Positions 1 to 7,600 of a DNA stretch of 8,046 nt are shown in pieces. Made by a program: the position numbers and the translations under genes. Location of the stretch: assembly GCA_012523535.1 (NCBI GenBank), contig JAAYII010000127.1, positions 1-8,046 of the forward strand, given 5' to 3'. The first letter of the stretch is position 1; each line of letters opens with the position of its first letter. Source of the DNA: Peptococcaceae bacterium (GTDB lineage Bacteria; Bacillota; Desulfitobacteriia; Desulfitobacteriales; Syntrophobotulaceae). The notes beneath the pieces are model-generated. The model saw nothing but the letters and a program-made list of their open reading frames with translations. It had not been told where the DNA came from and ran no database searches.

Positions 1-1293
1 CTTTCCGCCCACCCAAACCATCACCGGGAAGCCTTGCAGTTCTTTTCCTAAAAAAGGCGTATTCTGGGCTTTTGATTCCAGGGATTGAGGGGTGATTGTT
101 TCCCGCCGATTCGGATCAAACAAATCCATATCGGCCGGCGCACCTATTTTTAAGGTTCCGGCTTCAAGACCAAAGCGCAGGGCGGGACGAAGAGACCAAA
201 GCTCTATTACTTTTTCCGGTTTTATTAGTCCTTTAATCACGAAATTTTGCCACAAAGCCGCCAAAGCGGTCTCCAGGCCATTTATGCCGAAAGGTGCTTC
301 GGCAAAGGGTCTCATTTTTTCTTCCCAGGTATGGGGGGCGTGATCAGTGGCCAGCATATCGATGGTCCCGTCCAGCAGCCCTTCCAGCAAAGCTTCCTGA
401 TCCTCTTGAGAGGGCAAAGGCGGGTTTACTTTATATGAAGTATCGGTCAATTGTACGTCTTCATCCGTAAACAACAAATGGTGAGGGTTAACCTCAGCGC
501 TGATATCAATGCCCAGTTTCTTGGCCGCCCTGATAATGCGAACGCTTTCTTTGGTTGAAACGTGAGCGATATGGATTTTACCTCCTGTTTCCCCCGCCAA
601 CAGTGCATCGCGGGCCACCATGACGCTTTCGGCGCTGGCCGGAATGCCTTTTAAGCCTAACCTGGCACAGGCTTTCCCTCTGCGCATCGCTCCCCCGGCA
701 GCCAGACTGTCATCCTCACAATGGCTGATAAGCGGACAGCCGGTCAGTTTGGCATACTCCAAGGCCAAACGCATGGTTTCAGCCCTTTGAATGCCGTGGC
801 CGTCATCGGAAAAAGCCACCGCTCCTCCTTCTTTAAGATCAACCATTTCCGTCAGTTCTTTGCCTTGAAAACCTTTGGTTACGGCAGCGACAGGATAAAC
901 CCTGGCCAGGCCGGCCCTTTCACCCTGTAAACGCACAAACTCCACCAGGGCTCTGGTATCAACCACAGGCTGGGTGTTGGCCATGGCCAGAACCGAAGTA
1001 AAACCTCCCTTGACGGCCGCTCGCGAACCGCTGTTGATATCTTCTTTATCTTCCTGTCCCGGCTCCCTTAAATGAACATGGGCATCCACCAGCCCCGGGA
1101 ACAAATATTTTCCTTCTCCGTCCACTTGACTGACTTCTTCAAGCCCGGCAGCACCTAAAATATTGAGCACTTCATCTTCCGAAAAGGGCTGTTTAGAAAC
1201 CCCGGCTATCCTGCCGTCTTTGACCAGCAGGCTGGCCGGGCCGGAAAATCCCTGCCCCGGATCGAGCAGATGAACATTCTTAAGCCACAACAT
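1..1293 (-). CDS. pyrC: Dihydroorotase, class I (3' end cut by window edge)
   Basis: Dihydroorotase cyclises N-carbamoyl-aspartate to dihydroorotate, the third step of pyrimidine synthesis, in the cytoplasm. The visible 431 codons contain no stop. Firmicute PyrC proteins are about 430 aa, so only a few C-terminal residues should be missing. The amidohydrolase metal site is complete: HVHLREPG with H72 and H74, FSDDG with D163/D164, SHCED with H191, HIAHVS with H241/H244, and LATDHAPH with catalytic D317. The NPHH segment follows H244 as expected. The ATG at 1293 is preceded by a strong GGGAGGGGG Shine-Dalgarno that lies inside the end of pyrB. The two genes overlap by 14 nt, which suggests translational coupling. 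Expression should follow the PyrR-controlled operon. The full metal and catalytic set argues for an active enzyme rather than an inactive PyrC-like partner of aspartate transcarbamylase. The family assignment is very secure. Confidence 0.97.
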   Translation of the reverse strand, partial: MLWLKNVHLLDPGQGFSGPASLLVKDGRIAGVSKQPFSEDEVLNILGAAGLEEVSQVDGEGKYLFPGLVDAHVHLREPGQEDKEDINSGSRAAVKGGFTSVLAMANTQPVVDTRALVEFVRLQGERAGLARVYPVAAVTKGFQGKELTEMVDLKEGGAVAFSDDGHGIQRAETMRLALEYAKLTGCPLISHCEDDSLAAGGAMRRGKACARLGLKGIPASAESVMVARDALLAGETGGKIHIAHVSTKESVRIIRAAKKLGIDISAEVNPHHLLFTDEDVQLTDTSYKVNPPLPSQEDQEALLEGLLDGTIDMLATDHAPHTWEEKMRPFAEAPFGINGLETALAALWQNFVIKGLIKPEKVIELWSLRPALRFGLEAGTLKIGAPADMDLFDPNRRETITPQSLESKAQNTPFLGKELQGFPVMVWVGGK

Positions 1294-2242
1294 TGCCTGT
1301 TCCCCCTCCCATCAACAAGTAAATCAAGGCCATTCTCACCGCTACCCCATTGGTCACCTGTTCTTCAATCACGGACTGAACACTGTCGGCCAGATCGCTG
1401 GAAATTTCCACTCCTCTGTTCAGGGGTCCCGGGTGTAAGACAATGGTATCTTTACCCGTCTTGGCTATCCTTTCCTTGGTTAGGCCGTAAAGGCGGTTGT
1501 ATTCCCTAAGAGAAGGAAACAGCCCGCTCTGTTGCCTTTCCAATTGCAGACGCAGGGCCATAACGGCATCAGCTCCCGGCAATTCCCTGTCCAAATTATA
1601 GGAAGTCCTAACTCCCAAATAACTCATTTCCGGTGGAAGAAGGGTCGGGGGGCCGATCAACACTACTTCAGCACCTAGTTTTTTCAGTCCCAGCGCATTG
1701 CTGCGGGCTACCCTGGAATGAAGAATATCTCCCACAATCAGAATTTTTTTCCCTCTAAAATCTCCCCAACGCTCCTTCATGGTGAAAAAATCCAATAATG
1801 CTTGCGTCGGATGAGCATGTTGCCCGTCCCCGCCGTTAATAACCCCGGCTCTTAACTGCTTGGCCAAAAACTCGGAAGCCCCTGAACTGGCATGCCTGAT
1901 AATTACCAGATCAATATTCATGGCCTGCAGGGTCTTGGCCGTATCCAATAGGCTTTCTCCCTTGTAGACACTGCTTTGGGCCACAGAAAAGTTGGTAATA
2001 TCCGCGCCCAAAATCTTGCCGGCTATTTCGAATGAAGTCCTGGTTCTGGTACTGTTTTCATAAAACATTAAAGCAATGGACTTTCCCCTGAGGGTAGGCA
2101 GTTTTTTCAGAGGGCGAGACAATACTTCTTTCATGGGCAGAGCACATTGTAAAATCAGCTCAATTTCCTGTGCCGATAAATCATCCAGGTCAAGCAAATC
2201 TTTACGCTTCCAGGACAAGGCCCGAACCTCCTTTTTGCTCAT
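1280..2242 (-). CDS. pyrB: Aspartate carbamoyltransferase catalytic subunit
   Basis: PyrB condenses carbamoyl phosphate with aspartate to give N-carbamoyl-aspartate, the committed step of UMP synthesis. The protein is 320 aa from the chosen start, typical for a catalytic chain. Carbamoyl-phosphate-binding STRTRT is at residues 64-69, and the SVYKGE segment carries the active-site lysine K94. GQHAHPTQ (about 140-147) and HPGPLNRG (about 270-277) are the other signature motifs. I chose ATG 2242 because GGAGG lies 8 nt upstream and the protein then begins at the usual distance before the first domain. An in-frame ATG at 2290 would add 16 residues, but it reads straight through a regulatory hairpin. 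No regulatory-chain gene (pyrI) is visible in the window, consistent with an unregulated Bacillus-type trimer, where control is by PyrR on the RNA. The 3' end overlaps pyrC. Confidence 0.97.
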   Translation of the reverse strand: MSKKEVRALSWKRKDLLDLDDLSAQEIELILQCALPMKEVLSRPLKKLPTLRGKSIALMFYENSTRTRTSFEIAGKILGADITNFSVAQSSVYKGESLLDTAKTLQAMNIDLVIIRHASSGASEFLAKQLRAGVINGGDGQHAHPTQALLDFFTMKERWGDFRGKKILIVGDILHSRVARSNALGLKKLGAEVVLIGPPTLLPPEMSYLGVRTSYNLDRELPGADAVMALRLQLERQQSGLFPSLREYNRLYGLTKERIAKTGKDTIVLHPGPLNRGVEISSDLADSVQSVIEEQVTNGVAVRMALIYLLMGGGTGNVVA

Positions 2243-2249
2243 ATAAAAA

Positions 2250-2273
2250 TCCTCCTGCCCCAAGGCAGGAGGA
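2250..2273 (-). terminator. pyrB attenuator hairpin that also buries the pyrB Shine-Dalgarno
   Basis: In the mRNA a 10-bp perfect stem, UCCUCCUGCC against GGCAGGAGGA, encloses a UUGG loop and is followed directly by UUUUUAU and the pyrB start codon. GC-rich stem plus U-run fits an intrinsic terminator. The same 3' arm contains GGAGG, the only good Shine-Dalgarno for ATG 2242, so the hairpin should also block ribosome binding. An alternative pairing of CCAAGGGCA (2301-2293) with UGCCUUGG (2267-2260) would break it and free GGAGG. Sequence pairings are observed; function is inferred. Confidence 0.8.
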
Positions 2274-2293
2274 ATTGCATAACAATTCATCTT

Positions 2294-2328
2294 GCCCTTG
2301 GTTATCTCACAGGATAACTTTAAAGGGC
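2294..2328 (-). promoter_or_regulatory. PyrR-binding loop upstream of pyrB
   Basis: The RNA folds as a lower stem GCCCUU/AAGGGC, an internal bulge UAAA opposite one C, an upper stem GUUAUC/GAUAAC and a hexaloop CUGUGA. This is the layout of known PyrR targets and contains the UCCnGnGAG core. PyrR with UMP would hold this anti-antiterminator together. Its 3' arm is then unavailable for the antiterminator, and the hairpin before pyrB forms. It lies in the 179-nt gap between pyrR and pyrB, where pyrP is missing. Confidence 0.85.
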
Positions 2329-2421
2329 TGTTATCTTTAATTCTTTAATCTATTCGGTTCTTAATTTGTATCTATTGTTACTTATTTTTTGCTCTTTTTT
2401 GGCTCTATTCCGACAAGCTGC

Positions 2422-2991
<570 letters not shown>

Positions 2992-3067
2992 TCATTAACA
3001 TAAAGGCTAACATAGCCCACTTTTCCAACTCAGGTCAGAGGCATGTCGATATAAAAGGCCGCATAAC

Positions 3068-3100
3068 ATTAAAGCTGCCGGCAAGCGCAGGCAGCTTAAT
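3068..3100 (-). terminator. pyrR leader attenuator hairpin
   Basis: AUUAAGCUGCC pairs with GGCAGCUUUAAU (one bulged base) around a 10-nt loop. The core of 8 bp, AAGCUGCC/GGCAGCUU, is perfect. Upstream GGCAAGGCAG (3140-3131) can instead pair with CUGCC (3094-3090) and UUGCC (3084-3080), giving an antiterminator that destroys this stem. The U-tract is poor: only UUUAAU directly after the GC part, with UUUU about 16 nt further on. Termination may therefore be leaky or helped by pausing or other factors. Confidence 0.65.
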
Positions 3101-3131
3101 CGGATAAGCACTCAAATAAGGATATGAAATC

Positions 3132-3167
3132 TGCCTTGCCTGTCTCACGGGACAAAATTTAAAGGCA
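3132..3167 (-). promoter_or_regulatory. PyrR-binding loop in the pyrR leader
   Basis: The lower stem UGCCUU/AAGGCA, a UAAAU bulge, an upper stem around GUC/GAC extended by A-U and G-U pairs, and a hexaloop CCGUGA carry the UCCnGnGAG signature. Its 3' arm overlaps the antiterminator strand at 3131-3140, so PyrR binding here should favour the hairpin at 3068-3100. This is the classic first attenuator of Firmicute pyr operons. Layout is seen in sequence; PyrR binding is inferred from family knowledge. Confidence 0.85.
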
Positions 3168-3206
3168 CTGTCTATAAAGAGGTATTTGTTTAATTTTATT
3201 AGCATT

Positions 3207-3235
3207 AGTCTATTCCATACCAGAGCAAAAGTCAA
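3207..3235 (-). promoter_or_regulatory. Putative sigma-A promoter of the pyr operon
   Basis: TTGACT (3235-3230), a 17-nt spacer and TAGACT (3212-3207) give a good -35 and a fair -10 (4 of 6). Transcription would start near 3200, about 33 nt ahead of the PyrR-binding loop. It begins 27 nt after the stop codon of the preceding pseudouridine synthase gene, separating the pyr unit from the ileS unit. Confidence 0.7.
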
Positions 3236-3244
3236 TGAAATTTA

Positions 3245-3258
3245 AAGAGAATTCTCTT
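3245..3258. other. 14-bp perfect palindrome after the pseudouridine synthase gene
   Basis: AAGAGAATTCTCTT is a perfect palindrome 4 nt after the stop codon of the gene ending at 3263. As RNA it could fold only a short AU-rich hairpin, followed by UAAAUUU. It may act as a weak terminator for the ileS-lspA-rluD transcript or as a site for a dimeric protein next to the pyr promoter. Neither role is established. Confidence 0.35.
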
Positions 3259-3262
3259 GGAT

Positions 3263-4210
3263 TTAAGCTCGGTGACCGGAAGAATATTTTATTTTTTCTT
3301 TTACTTCCCGGTATGATCCGGGCGGCGGGCAGGAAAACTCCAGGTATTCTCCCGTTCGGGGATGAGTAAAAGCCAAAGTCTCGGCATGCAGGACCTGCCC
3401 TCGGAGGTCAAAGGGAGATTTTTTTGGGCCGTATAAGGGATCACCCAAAACCGGATGTTTGATATAGGCCATATGCACTCTTATTTGGTGGGTTCGGCCT
3501 GTTTCCAGCACGGCTTTGATTTCAGTAAACCCCGGCAGCCTTTCCAGGACATAATAATGGGTGACGGCCCTTTTGCTGTTTTTGAAAACAACGGCCATTT
3601 TTTTGCGATCTTTGGGGTCCCTGCCGATTGGAGCATCAATGGTGCCCGAGGGTTCGGAAAGCAGGCCATGGACCAGAGCCAAGTAACTGCGTTTGGCGCT
3701 ATGCTCTTTGATCTGCCGGGCCAAATCATTGTGGGCGGCATCATTTTTGGCCACCACCAGCAAACCGGAGGTGTCCTTGTCAATTCGGTGAACAATTCCG
3801 GGGCGAATAACACCGTTGATGCCGGAAAGATTGCGGCAGTGGTACAAAAGGGCATTGACCAACGTACCGTTCCAAGATCCCGGAGCGGGATGAACGGTCA
3901 TGCCTTGGGGTTTGTTGACCACAATTAAATCTTCATCTTCATAAACGATATCCAGTTCTATGTTTTCCGGCCGAACATCAAGTTCCTTCGGCGGCGGAAG
4001 GCAAACTTCCACCCGGTCATCAGCCGTGACTTTATAACTGGCCTTTTTGACCTGGCCGTTGACCAGAACCCTTTCTTCCTCAATCAGGTTTTGAATAAAG
4101 CTCCTGCTTTTAGCCATTGTCTCGGCCAAAGCTAAATCCAGCCTGATCCCCGCCGGCAAGGCCACGACTTGCCAATCCTCATATTCCGGTTCTTTTTCCA
4201 GATCATTCAT
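3263..4210 (-). CDS. rluD: RluA-family 23S rRNA pseudouridine synthase (RluD/YlyB type)
   Basis: This enzyme converts specific uridines to pseudouridine, most likely in 23S rRNA. The 315-aa protein has an N-terminal S4 RNA-binding domain (about residues 15-70), where RLDLALAE and VLVNG are typical, followed by the catalytic domain. VVNKPQGMTVHPAPG leads into HRIDKDTSGLLVVAK with catalytic aspartate D144. The conserved GRTHQIRVH is at 238-246 and is followed by HPVLGDPLYG. I chose ATG 4210 because GGAG lies 9 nt upstream; a TTG at 4228 would add six residues but has a worse-placed ribosome site. It follows lspA after 27 nt and corresponds in position to B. subtilis ylyB. The exact uridine targets cannot be read from the sequence, so the RluD symbol is by family and position; RluC-like specificity is possible. 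Confidence 0.93.
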   Translation of the reverse strand: MNDLEKEPEYEDWQVVALPAGIRLDLALAETMAKSRSFIQNLIEEERVLVNGQVKKASYKVTADDRVEVCLPPPKELDVRPENIELDIVYEDEDLIVVNKPQGMTVHPAPGSWNGTLVNALLYHCRNLSGINGVIRPGIVHRIDKDTSGLLVVAKNDAAHNDLARQIKEHSAKRSYLALVHGLLSEPSGTIDAPIGRDPKDRKKMAVVFKNSKRAVTHYYVLERLPGFTEIKAVLETGRTHQIRVHMAYIKHPVLGDPLYGPKKSPFDLRGQVLHAETLAFTHPRTGEYLEFSCPPPGSYREVKEKIKYSSGHRA

Positions 4211-4237
4211 CTGTCCGTTCTCCAACAAATTTACAAT

Positions 4238-4714
4238 CTACCTTTCCTGTCCCTTACATTCTTCTTCGGGTTTTGTTTGTTTATCGGTTTTCAGCAGCAG
4301 TAAGGCCAAGAGCAACCCACCCACCACCAGACAGCTGTCGGCAAAGTTAAAAATGTATGGCCATACTTTAAAATCCAGAAAATCGATTACTTTGCCGTAA
4401 ACAAGCCTATCTATCAGGTTGCCCACAGCTCCACCGCCGATCAGACCCATACAAATCCGGATCGCTTTCTGTTCCAAGGGTACCCGTTTCTGGAAGTAGA
4501 TTATAGCTCCTAGGAAGATAAAGGTAATAATAATGAACAACCATTTTTGTCCGGCTAGAATCCCGAAAGCAGCCCCGGGGTTTTGAATATAGGTTATATG
4601 AAAGAAACGAGGAATAACCACAATACTATCAAACAAGGATAGATTATTAATTACTACAAATTTAGTTATTCTGTCTATTACCAGAACTGCAACGAGCGTT
4701 AGCCAAATATCCAA
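4238..4714 (-). CDS. lspA: Lipoprotein signal peptidase (signal peptidase II)
   Basis: LspA is a membrane aspartyl protease that removes the signal peptide from prolipoproteins after lipid attachment. The 158-aa product has four hydrophobic segments, roughly residues 3-22, 57-74, 85-105 and 120-143. All family motifs are present: NPGAAFG (45-51), GNLIDR with catalytic D102, VIDFLDF (109-115) and FNFADS with catalytic D126. The C-terminal tail is short and charged. I propose the TTG at 4714 as start: it gives the usual length and begins just before the first membrane segment. An AGGGGGTG ribosome site that overlaps the ileS stop codon precedes it. The open frame extends upstream to 4825 inside ileS, but that extension has no conserved content. 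Only 11 nt separate it from ileS, so it is very probably co-transcribed and perhaps translationally coupled. Confidence 0.94.
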   Translation of the reverse strand: MDIWLTLVAVLVIDRITKFVVINNLSLFDSIVVIPRFFHITYIQNPGAAFGILAGQKWLFIIITFIFLGAIIYFQKRVPLEQKAIRICMGLIGGGAVGNLIDRLVYGKVIDFLDFKVWPYIFNFADSCLVVGGLLLALLLLKTDKQTKPEEECKGQER

Positions 4715-4719
4715 GCACC

Positions 4720-4727
4720 CACCCCCT
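4720..4727 (-). promoter_or_regulatory. lspA ribosome-binding site overlapping the ileS stop
   Basis: AGGGGGUG begins within the TAG stop codon of ileS and ends 5 nt before the TTG at 4714. No in-frame ATG or GTG lies nearby, so this site decides the TTG start of lspA and suggests that ribosomes finishing ileS may re-initiate on lspA. Confidence 0.6.
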
Positions 4728-7500
4728 AGGACATGGACTTGATTACCCCAAGACAGCGCGGGCAAAGAGCAGGATGCTCGGTATCCGTTCCGACCTGTTC
4801 GTTGTACATCCAGCACCTCTCGCACTTTTCACCGGGGGCGGCCGTTACGGCTATTTTCAAACCTTTGAAGTATTCCCCGGCCTGGGCTTCAGCCGGTACT
4901 TCAACTCCAGGCTTGTGAATTACCAGCTTGGATACAATGAAAACATCGGCCAAATCTTCAATATTATTCAGGAAAGTATAGGTTTCTTCATCTTCAGGGA
5001 AAAGGTCCACTTCCGCCGTTAGAGAATGGTTGATCAATTTTTCCTGGCGGGCCAGTTCCAATGCCTTGGTTACATCATAACGCAAATCGATAATTCTATC
5101 CCATTTTTCAGCTAAGGATTCATCCAACCACTCTTTATTTATTTTGGGCATTTCCTCGATCTGGACTTCCGACCCTTCGGTGTAGCCGGGGAGATAGGGC
5201 CAAATTTCATCGGCTGTGTAAACCAAAATCGGTGCCATGAGCAGGACCAGGGATTTGAGAATTTCGTGGATAACGGTTTGGGCTCCCCTTCTATTCTTTG
5301 AATCTTTGGCCTCGACGTACAAACGGTCTTTGACAATATCCAGATAGATGGCACTTAATTCAACGGTGCAGAAATTGTGCAGGGTATGGTAAACCACATG
5401 GAATTCATAGTCATCATAGGCTTTAAGGACTCTTTCAATTATTTTGGCCAATTTAAACAGAATCCAGCGGTCAATATCTTTCAGTTCGGCATAGGGCACG
5501 GTATTGGTTTCCGGGTCAAAATCATAGAGATTGCCCAGCATAAAGCGCAGGGTATTGCGGATTTTGCGATAGGCCTCACTCATTTGATTCATTATGCGGG
5601 GGGAAGCCGCCACGTCATTGCGGTAATCGGCCGATGAAACCCAAAGTCTCAAAATATCGGCTCCCATGTCTCTGACCACCTGCAGGGGGTCAACACCGTT
5701 GCCCAAGGATTTGGACATCTTGCGCCCCTTCTCATCCACCAGGAAGCCATGGGTTAACACTTCCCGGTAAGGAGCCTGCTCAAAAACGGCCACTGAAGTT
5801 GACAAGGAGGAATTAAACCAACCCCGATGCTGGTCTGAACCTTCCAGATAAAGATCGGCAGGCCATTTTAAATCATCACGCTTGCGCAATACCCCCACAT
5901 GACTGCTACCGGAGTCGAACCAAACGTCCATAATATCCGTCTCTTTACGGAATTCCTTTGAACCGCACTCGCACTCAAAGCCCGGAGGAAGCAGTTCCGA
6001 AGCGGGGTGAACGAACCAAGCATCGGAGCCTTCCCGGCGGAAAATTTCCTGAACTGATTTGATAGTCCGGTCATTGACGATCTCTTTGCCACATTGTTCG
6101 CAGTAAAAAATCGGTATGGGAACGCCCCAGGTCCTCTGGCGGGAAATACACCAATCGCTGCGGTCGGCAATCATATTGTAGATGCGGTCCCGTCCCCAGG
6201 CGGGAATCCATTTAACTTTGTCAATCTCGGCCAAAGCGGCTTCCCGGAAACCGTCAATGGAGGCAAACCATTGTTCCGTGGCCCGGAAAATTATCGGATT
6301 TTTACAGCGCCAACAATGGGGATAGCTGTGTTTTATGGTGGAGGAATGTACCAGGGTACCGGCAGTCTCAAGATCCTGGAGAATAACTTTATTGGCGCTT
6401 TCCACTTTCATCCCGGCATAGGGCTCAATTTCCTCGGTAAATTTCCCTTGATGATCTACAGGGCAAAGGACGGGCAAGCCATACTTTTTGCCCACTAAGA
6501 AGTCGTCTTCCCCGTGTCCCGGAGCGGTATGGACACAACCGGTACCCTGCTCCAAAGTAACATGCTCGCCGCAGATCAACAGGGAATCCCGTTCAAACAA
6601 AGGATGACGACAGATTAAACCTTCCAGATCTTGTCCTTTAAAGGTTTTTTCCACTTCCAATTCCAGTCCCCACAACTTGCGCAAAGAGTCAAGCATTTCC
6701 TCGGCCACCAGCCAGTGTTCATTTCCCTGTTTAACAAGGGCATAAGTAAATTCCGGGTGCACACAGATAGCCAGGTTGGCCGGGATGGTCCAAGGAGTGG
6801 TGGTCCAAATAACCACAAAGCTGTTTTCTACATCAAAAAGTTCCTTGCTGTCTTTAACGGGGAACTTAACAAATATGGCCATGGATTTTTTATCGTTGTA
6901 TTCGATTTCGGCCTCGGCCAGAGCGGTTTCACAAGTCGGGCACCAGTAAACGGGCTTAAGCCCTTTGTAAATATACCCTTTCTTGGCCATTTCGCCAAAG
7001 ACGCCGATTTGCTCGGCTTCGTATTCTTTGGCCAAAGTTAGATAAGGGTTTTCCCAGTCTCCCCTGACACCAAGCCTCTTAAACTGTTCCTTTTGGATCT
7101 CAACATACTGCAAAGCATAATCCCTGCATTTTGACCTGAATTCCAAAACGGAAACGGCATGACGGTTTAACCCCAGTTTTTTAATTACCTGCTGTTCAAT
7201 CGGCAAGCCATGGGTATCCCATCCCGGAACATAAGGAGCATTATAACCGGCCATGGTTTTATAGCGGATGATGATATCTTTCAACACTTTATTTAAAGCG
7301 TGGCCTAAATGAATATCGCCGTTGGCATAGGGAGGGCCGTCGTGCAGGACAAACATTTCCCGTCCCGCCCTCGCTTTTTGCACTTTCTCATAAATATTGT
7401 TTTTCTCCCATTTAGCCAGGATTTCCGGTTCCTTTTGAGGGAGATTACCTCTCATTGGAAAATCTGTTTGAGGCAAATTTAAGGTATCTCTGTAATCCAT
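4726..7500 (-). CDS. ileS: Isoleucyl-tRNA synthetase, bacterial type with C-terminal zinc finger
   Basis: IleRS charges tRNA-Ile with isoleucine and edits misactivated valine. The 924-aa length fits bacterial class Ia enzymes. The ATP-binding HLGH form of HIGH is at 64-67 and KMSKS at 594-598. The CP1 editing domain shows WTTTPWTIPAN (from W232) and HTAPGHGEDDF (324-334). Cysteines C467/C470 and C510/C512 form a probable metal site in the catalytic core, followed by DVWFDSGSSH. The C-terminal zinc finger has C893, C896, C913 and C916. These features, especially the HALNK context after HLGH and the terminal zinc finger, match the standard bacterial form rather than the eukaryote-like mupirocin-resistant form, though this is judged by eye. 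ATG 7500 is preceded by AGGAGGT at 6 nt. The gene is controlled by a T-box leader and heads the unit with lspA and rluD. Confidence 0.98.
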   Translation of the reverse strand: MDYRDTLNLPQTDFPMRGNLPQKEPEILAKWEKNNIYEKVQKARAGREMFVLHDGPPYANGDIHLGHALNKVLKDIIIRYKTMAGYNAPYVPGWDTHGLPIEQQVIKKLGLNRHAVSVLEFRSKCRDYALQYVEIQKEQFKRLGVRGDWENPYLTLAKEYEAEQIGVFGEMAKKGYIYKGLKPVYWCPTCETALAEAEIEYNDKKSMAIFVKFPVKDSKELFDVENSFVVIWTTTPWTIPANLAICVHPEFTYALVKQGNEHWLVAEEMLDSLRKLWGLELEVEKTFKGQDLEGLICRHPLFERDSLLICGEHVTLEQGTGCVHTAPGHGEDDFLVGKKYGLPVLCPVDHQGKFTEEIEPYAGMKVESANKVILQDLETAGTLVHSSTIKHSYPHCWRCKNPIIFRATEQWFASIDGFREAALAEIDKVKWIPAWGRDRIYNMIADRSDWCISRQRTWGVPIPIFYCEQCGKEIVNDRTIKSVQEIFRREGSDAWFVHPASELLPPGFECECGSKEFRKETDIMDVWFDSGSSHVGVLRKRDDLKWPADLYLEGSDQHRGWFNSSLSTSVAVFEQAPYREVLTHGFLVDEKGRKMSKSLGNGVDPLQVVRDMGADILRLWVSSADYRNDVAASPRIMNQMSEAYRKIRNTLRFMLGNLYDFDPETNTVPYAELKDIDRWILFKLAKIIERVLKAYDDYEFHVVYHTLHNFCTVELSAIYLDIVKDRLYVEAKDSKNRRGAQTVIHEILKSLVLLMAPILVYTADEIWPYLPGYTEGSEVQIEEMPKINKEWLDESLAEKWDRIIDLRYDVTKALELARQEKLINHSLTAEVDLFPEDEETYTFLNNIEDLADVFIVSKLVIHKPGVEVPAEAQAGEYFKGLKIAVTAAPGEKCERCWMYNEQVGTDTEHPALCPRCLGVIKSMS

Positions 7501-7515
7501 GTCTAGACCTCCTGT

Positions 7516-7554
7516 ATTGAATGAAGATAAATTTCGAGATGTCCTTCAATCAAT
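7516..7554 (-). repeat. Imperfect inverted repeat between the T-box terminator and the ileS ribosome site
   Basis: AUUGAUUGAAG (7554-7544) pairs with CUUCAUUCAAU (7526-7516) with one mismatch around a 17-nt loop. The stem ends 2 nt upstream of the AGGAGGU ribosome site, which stays unpaired. It could stabilise the read-through mRNA or keep the start region open. It has no U-run, so it is not an intrinsic terminator. Confidence 0.55.
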
Positions 7555-7565
7555 TAAGCCCGCCC

Positions 7566-7600
7566 TAAAAAAGGACGAGCTTACTCGCGGTACCACCTTT
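7566..7600 (-). terminator. T-box-controlled terminator of the ileS leader
   Basis: After the T-box core, GCGAG pairs with CUCGU around UAAG. The outer part AAAGG can pair with CCUUU across the looped UGGUACC, and a run of seven U follows. Because the stem uses T-box bases, it cannot form with the antiterminator that uncharged tRNA stabilises. Confidence 0.85.

Noticed and set aside
2291..2421. Possible separate promoter for pyrB in the AT-rich gap
   Set aside because: No -35/-10 pair with acceptable spacing stands out; AT-rich purine runs account for the partial matches.
3005..3017. Small hairpin GGCUA/UAGCC in the pyrR leader
   Set aside because: A 5-bp stem with a 3-nt loop followed by UUUAUG is too weak to call a terminator, and it does not cover the pyrR ribosome site.
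3035..3235. 66-codon minus-strand open frame over the pyr promoter and leader
   Set aside because: Its start is inside the -35 box, it has no ribosome site, and the region is explained by promoter, PyrR loop and attenuator.
3455..3928. 157-codon open frame on the plus strand
   Set aside because: It lies wholly antisense to the RluA-family gene, has no ribosome site or recognisable domain, and mirrors that gene's codon pattern.
4715..4825. Upstream extension of lspA inside ileS
   Set aside because: The extra residues are the ileS end read in another frame; LspA motifs and usual length fit a start at 4714.
6094..7041. Two plus-strand open frames of about 135 codons
   Set aside because: Both are antisense shadows of ileS, which has intact motifs across the region.
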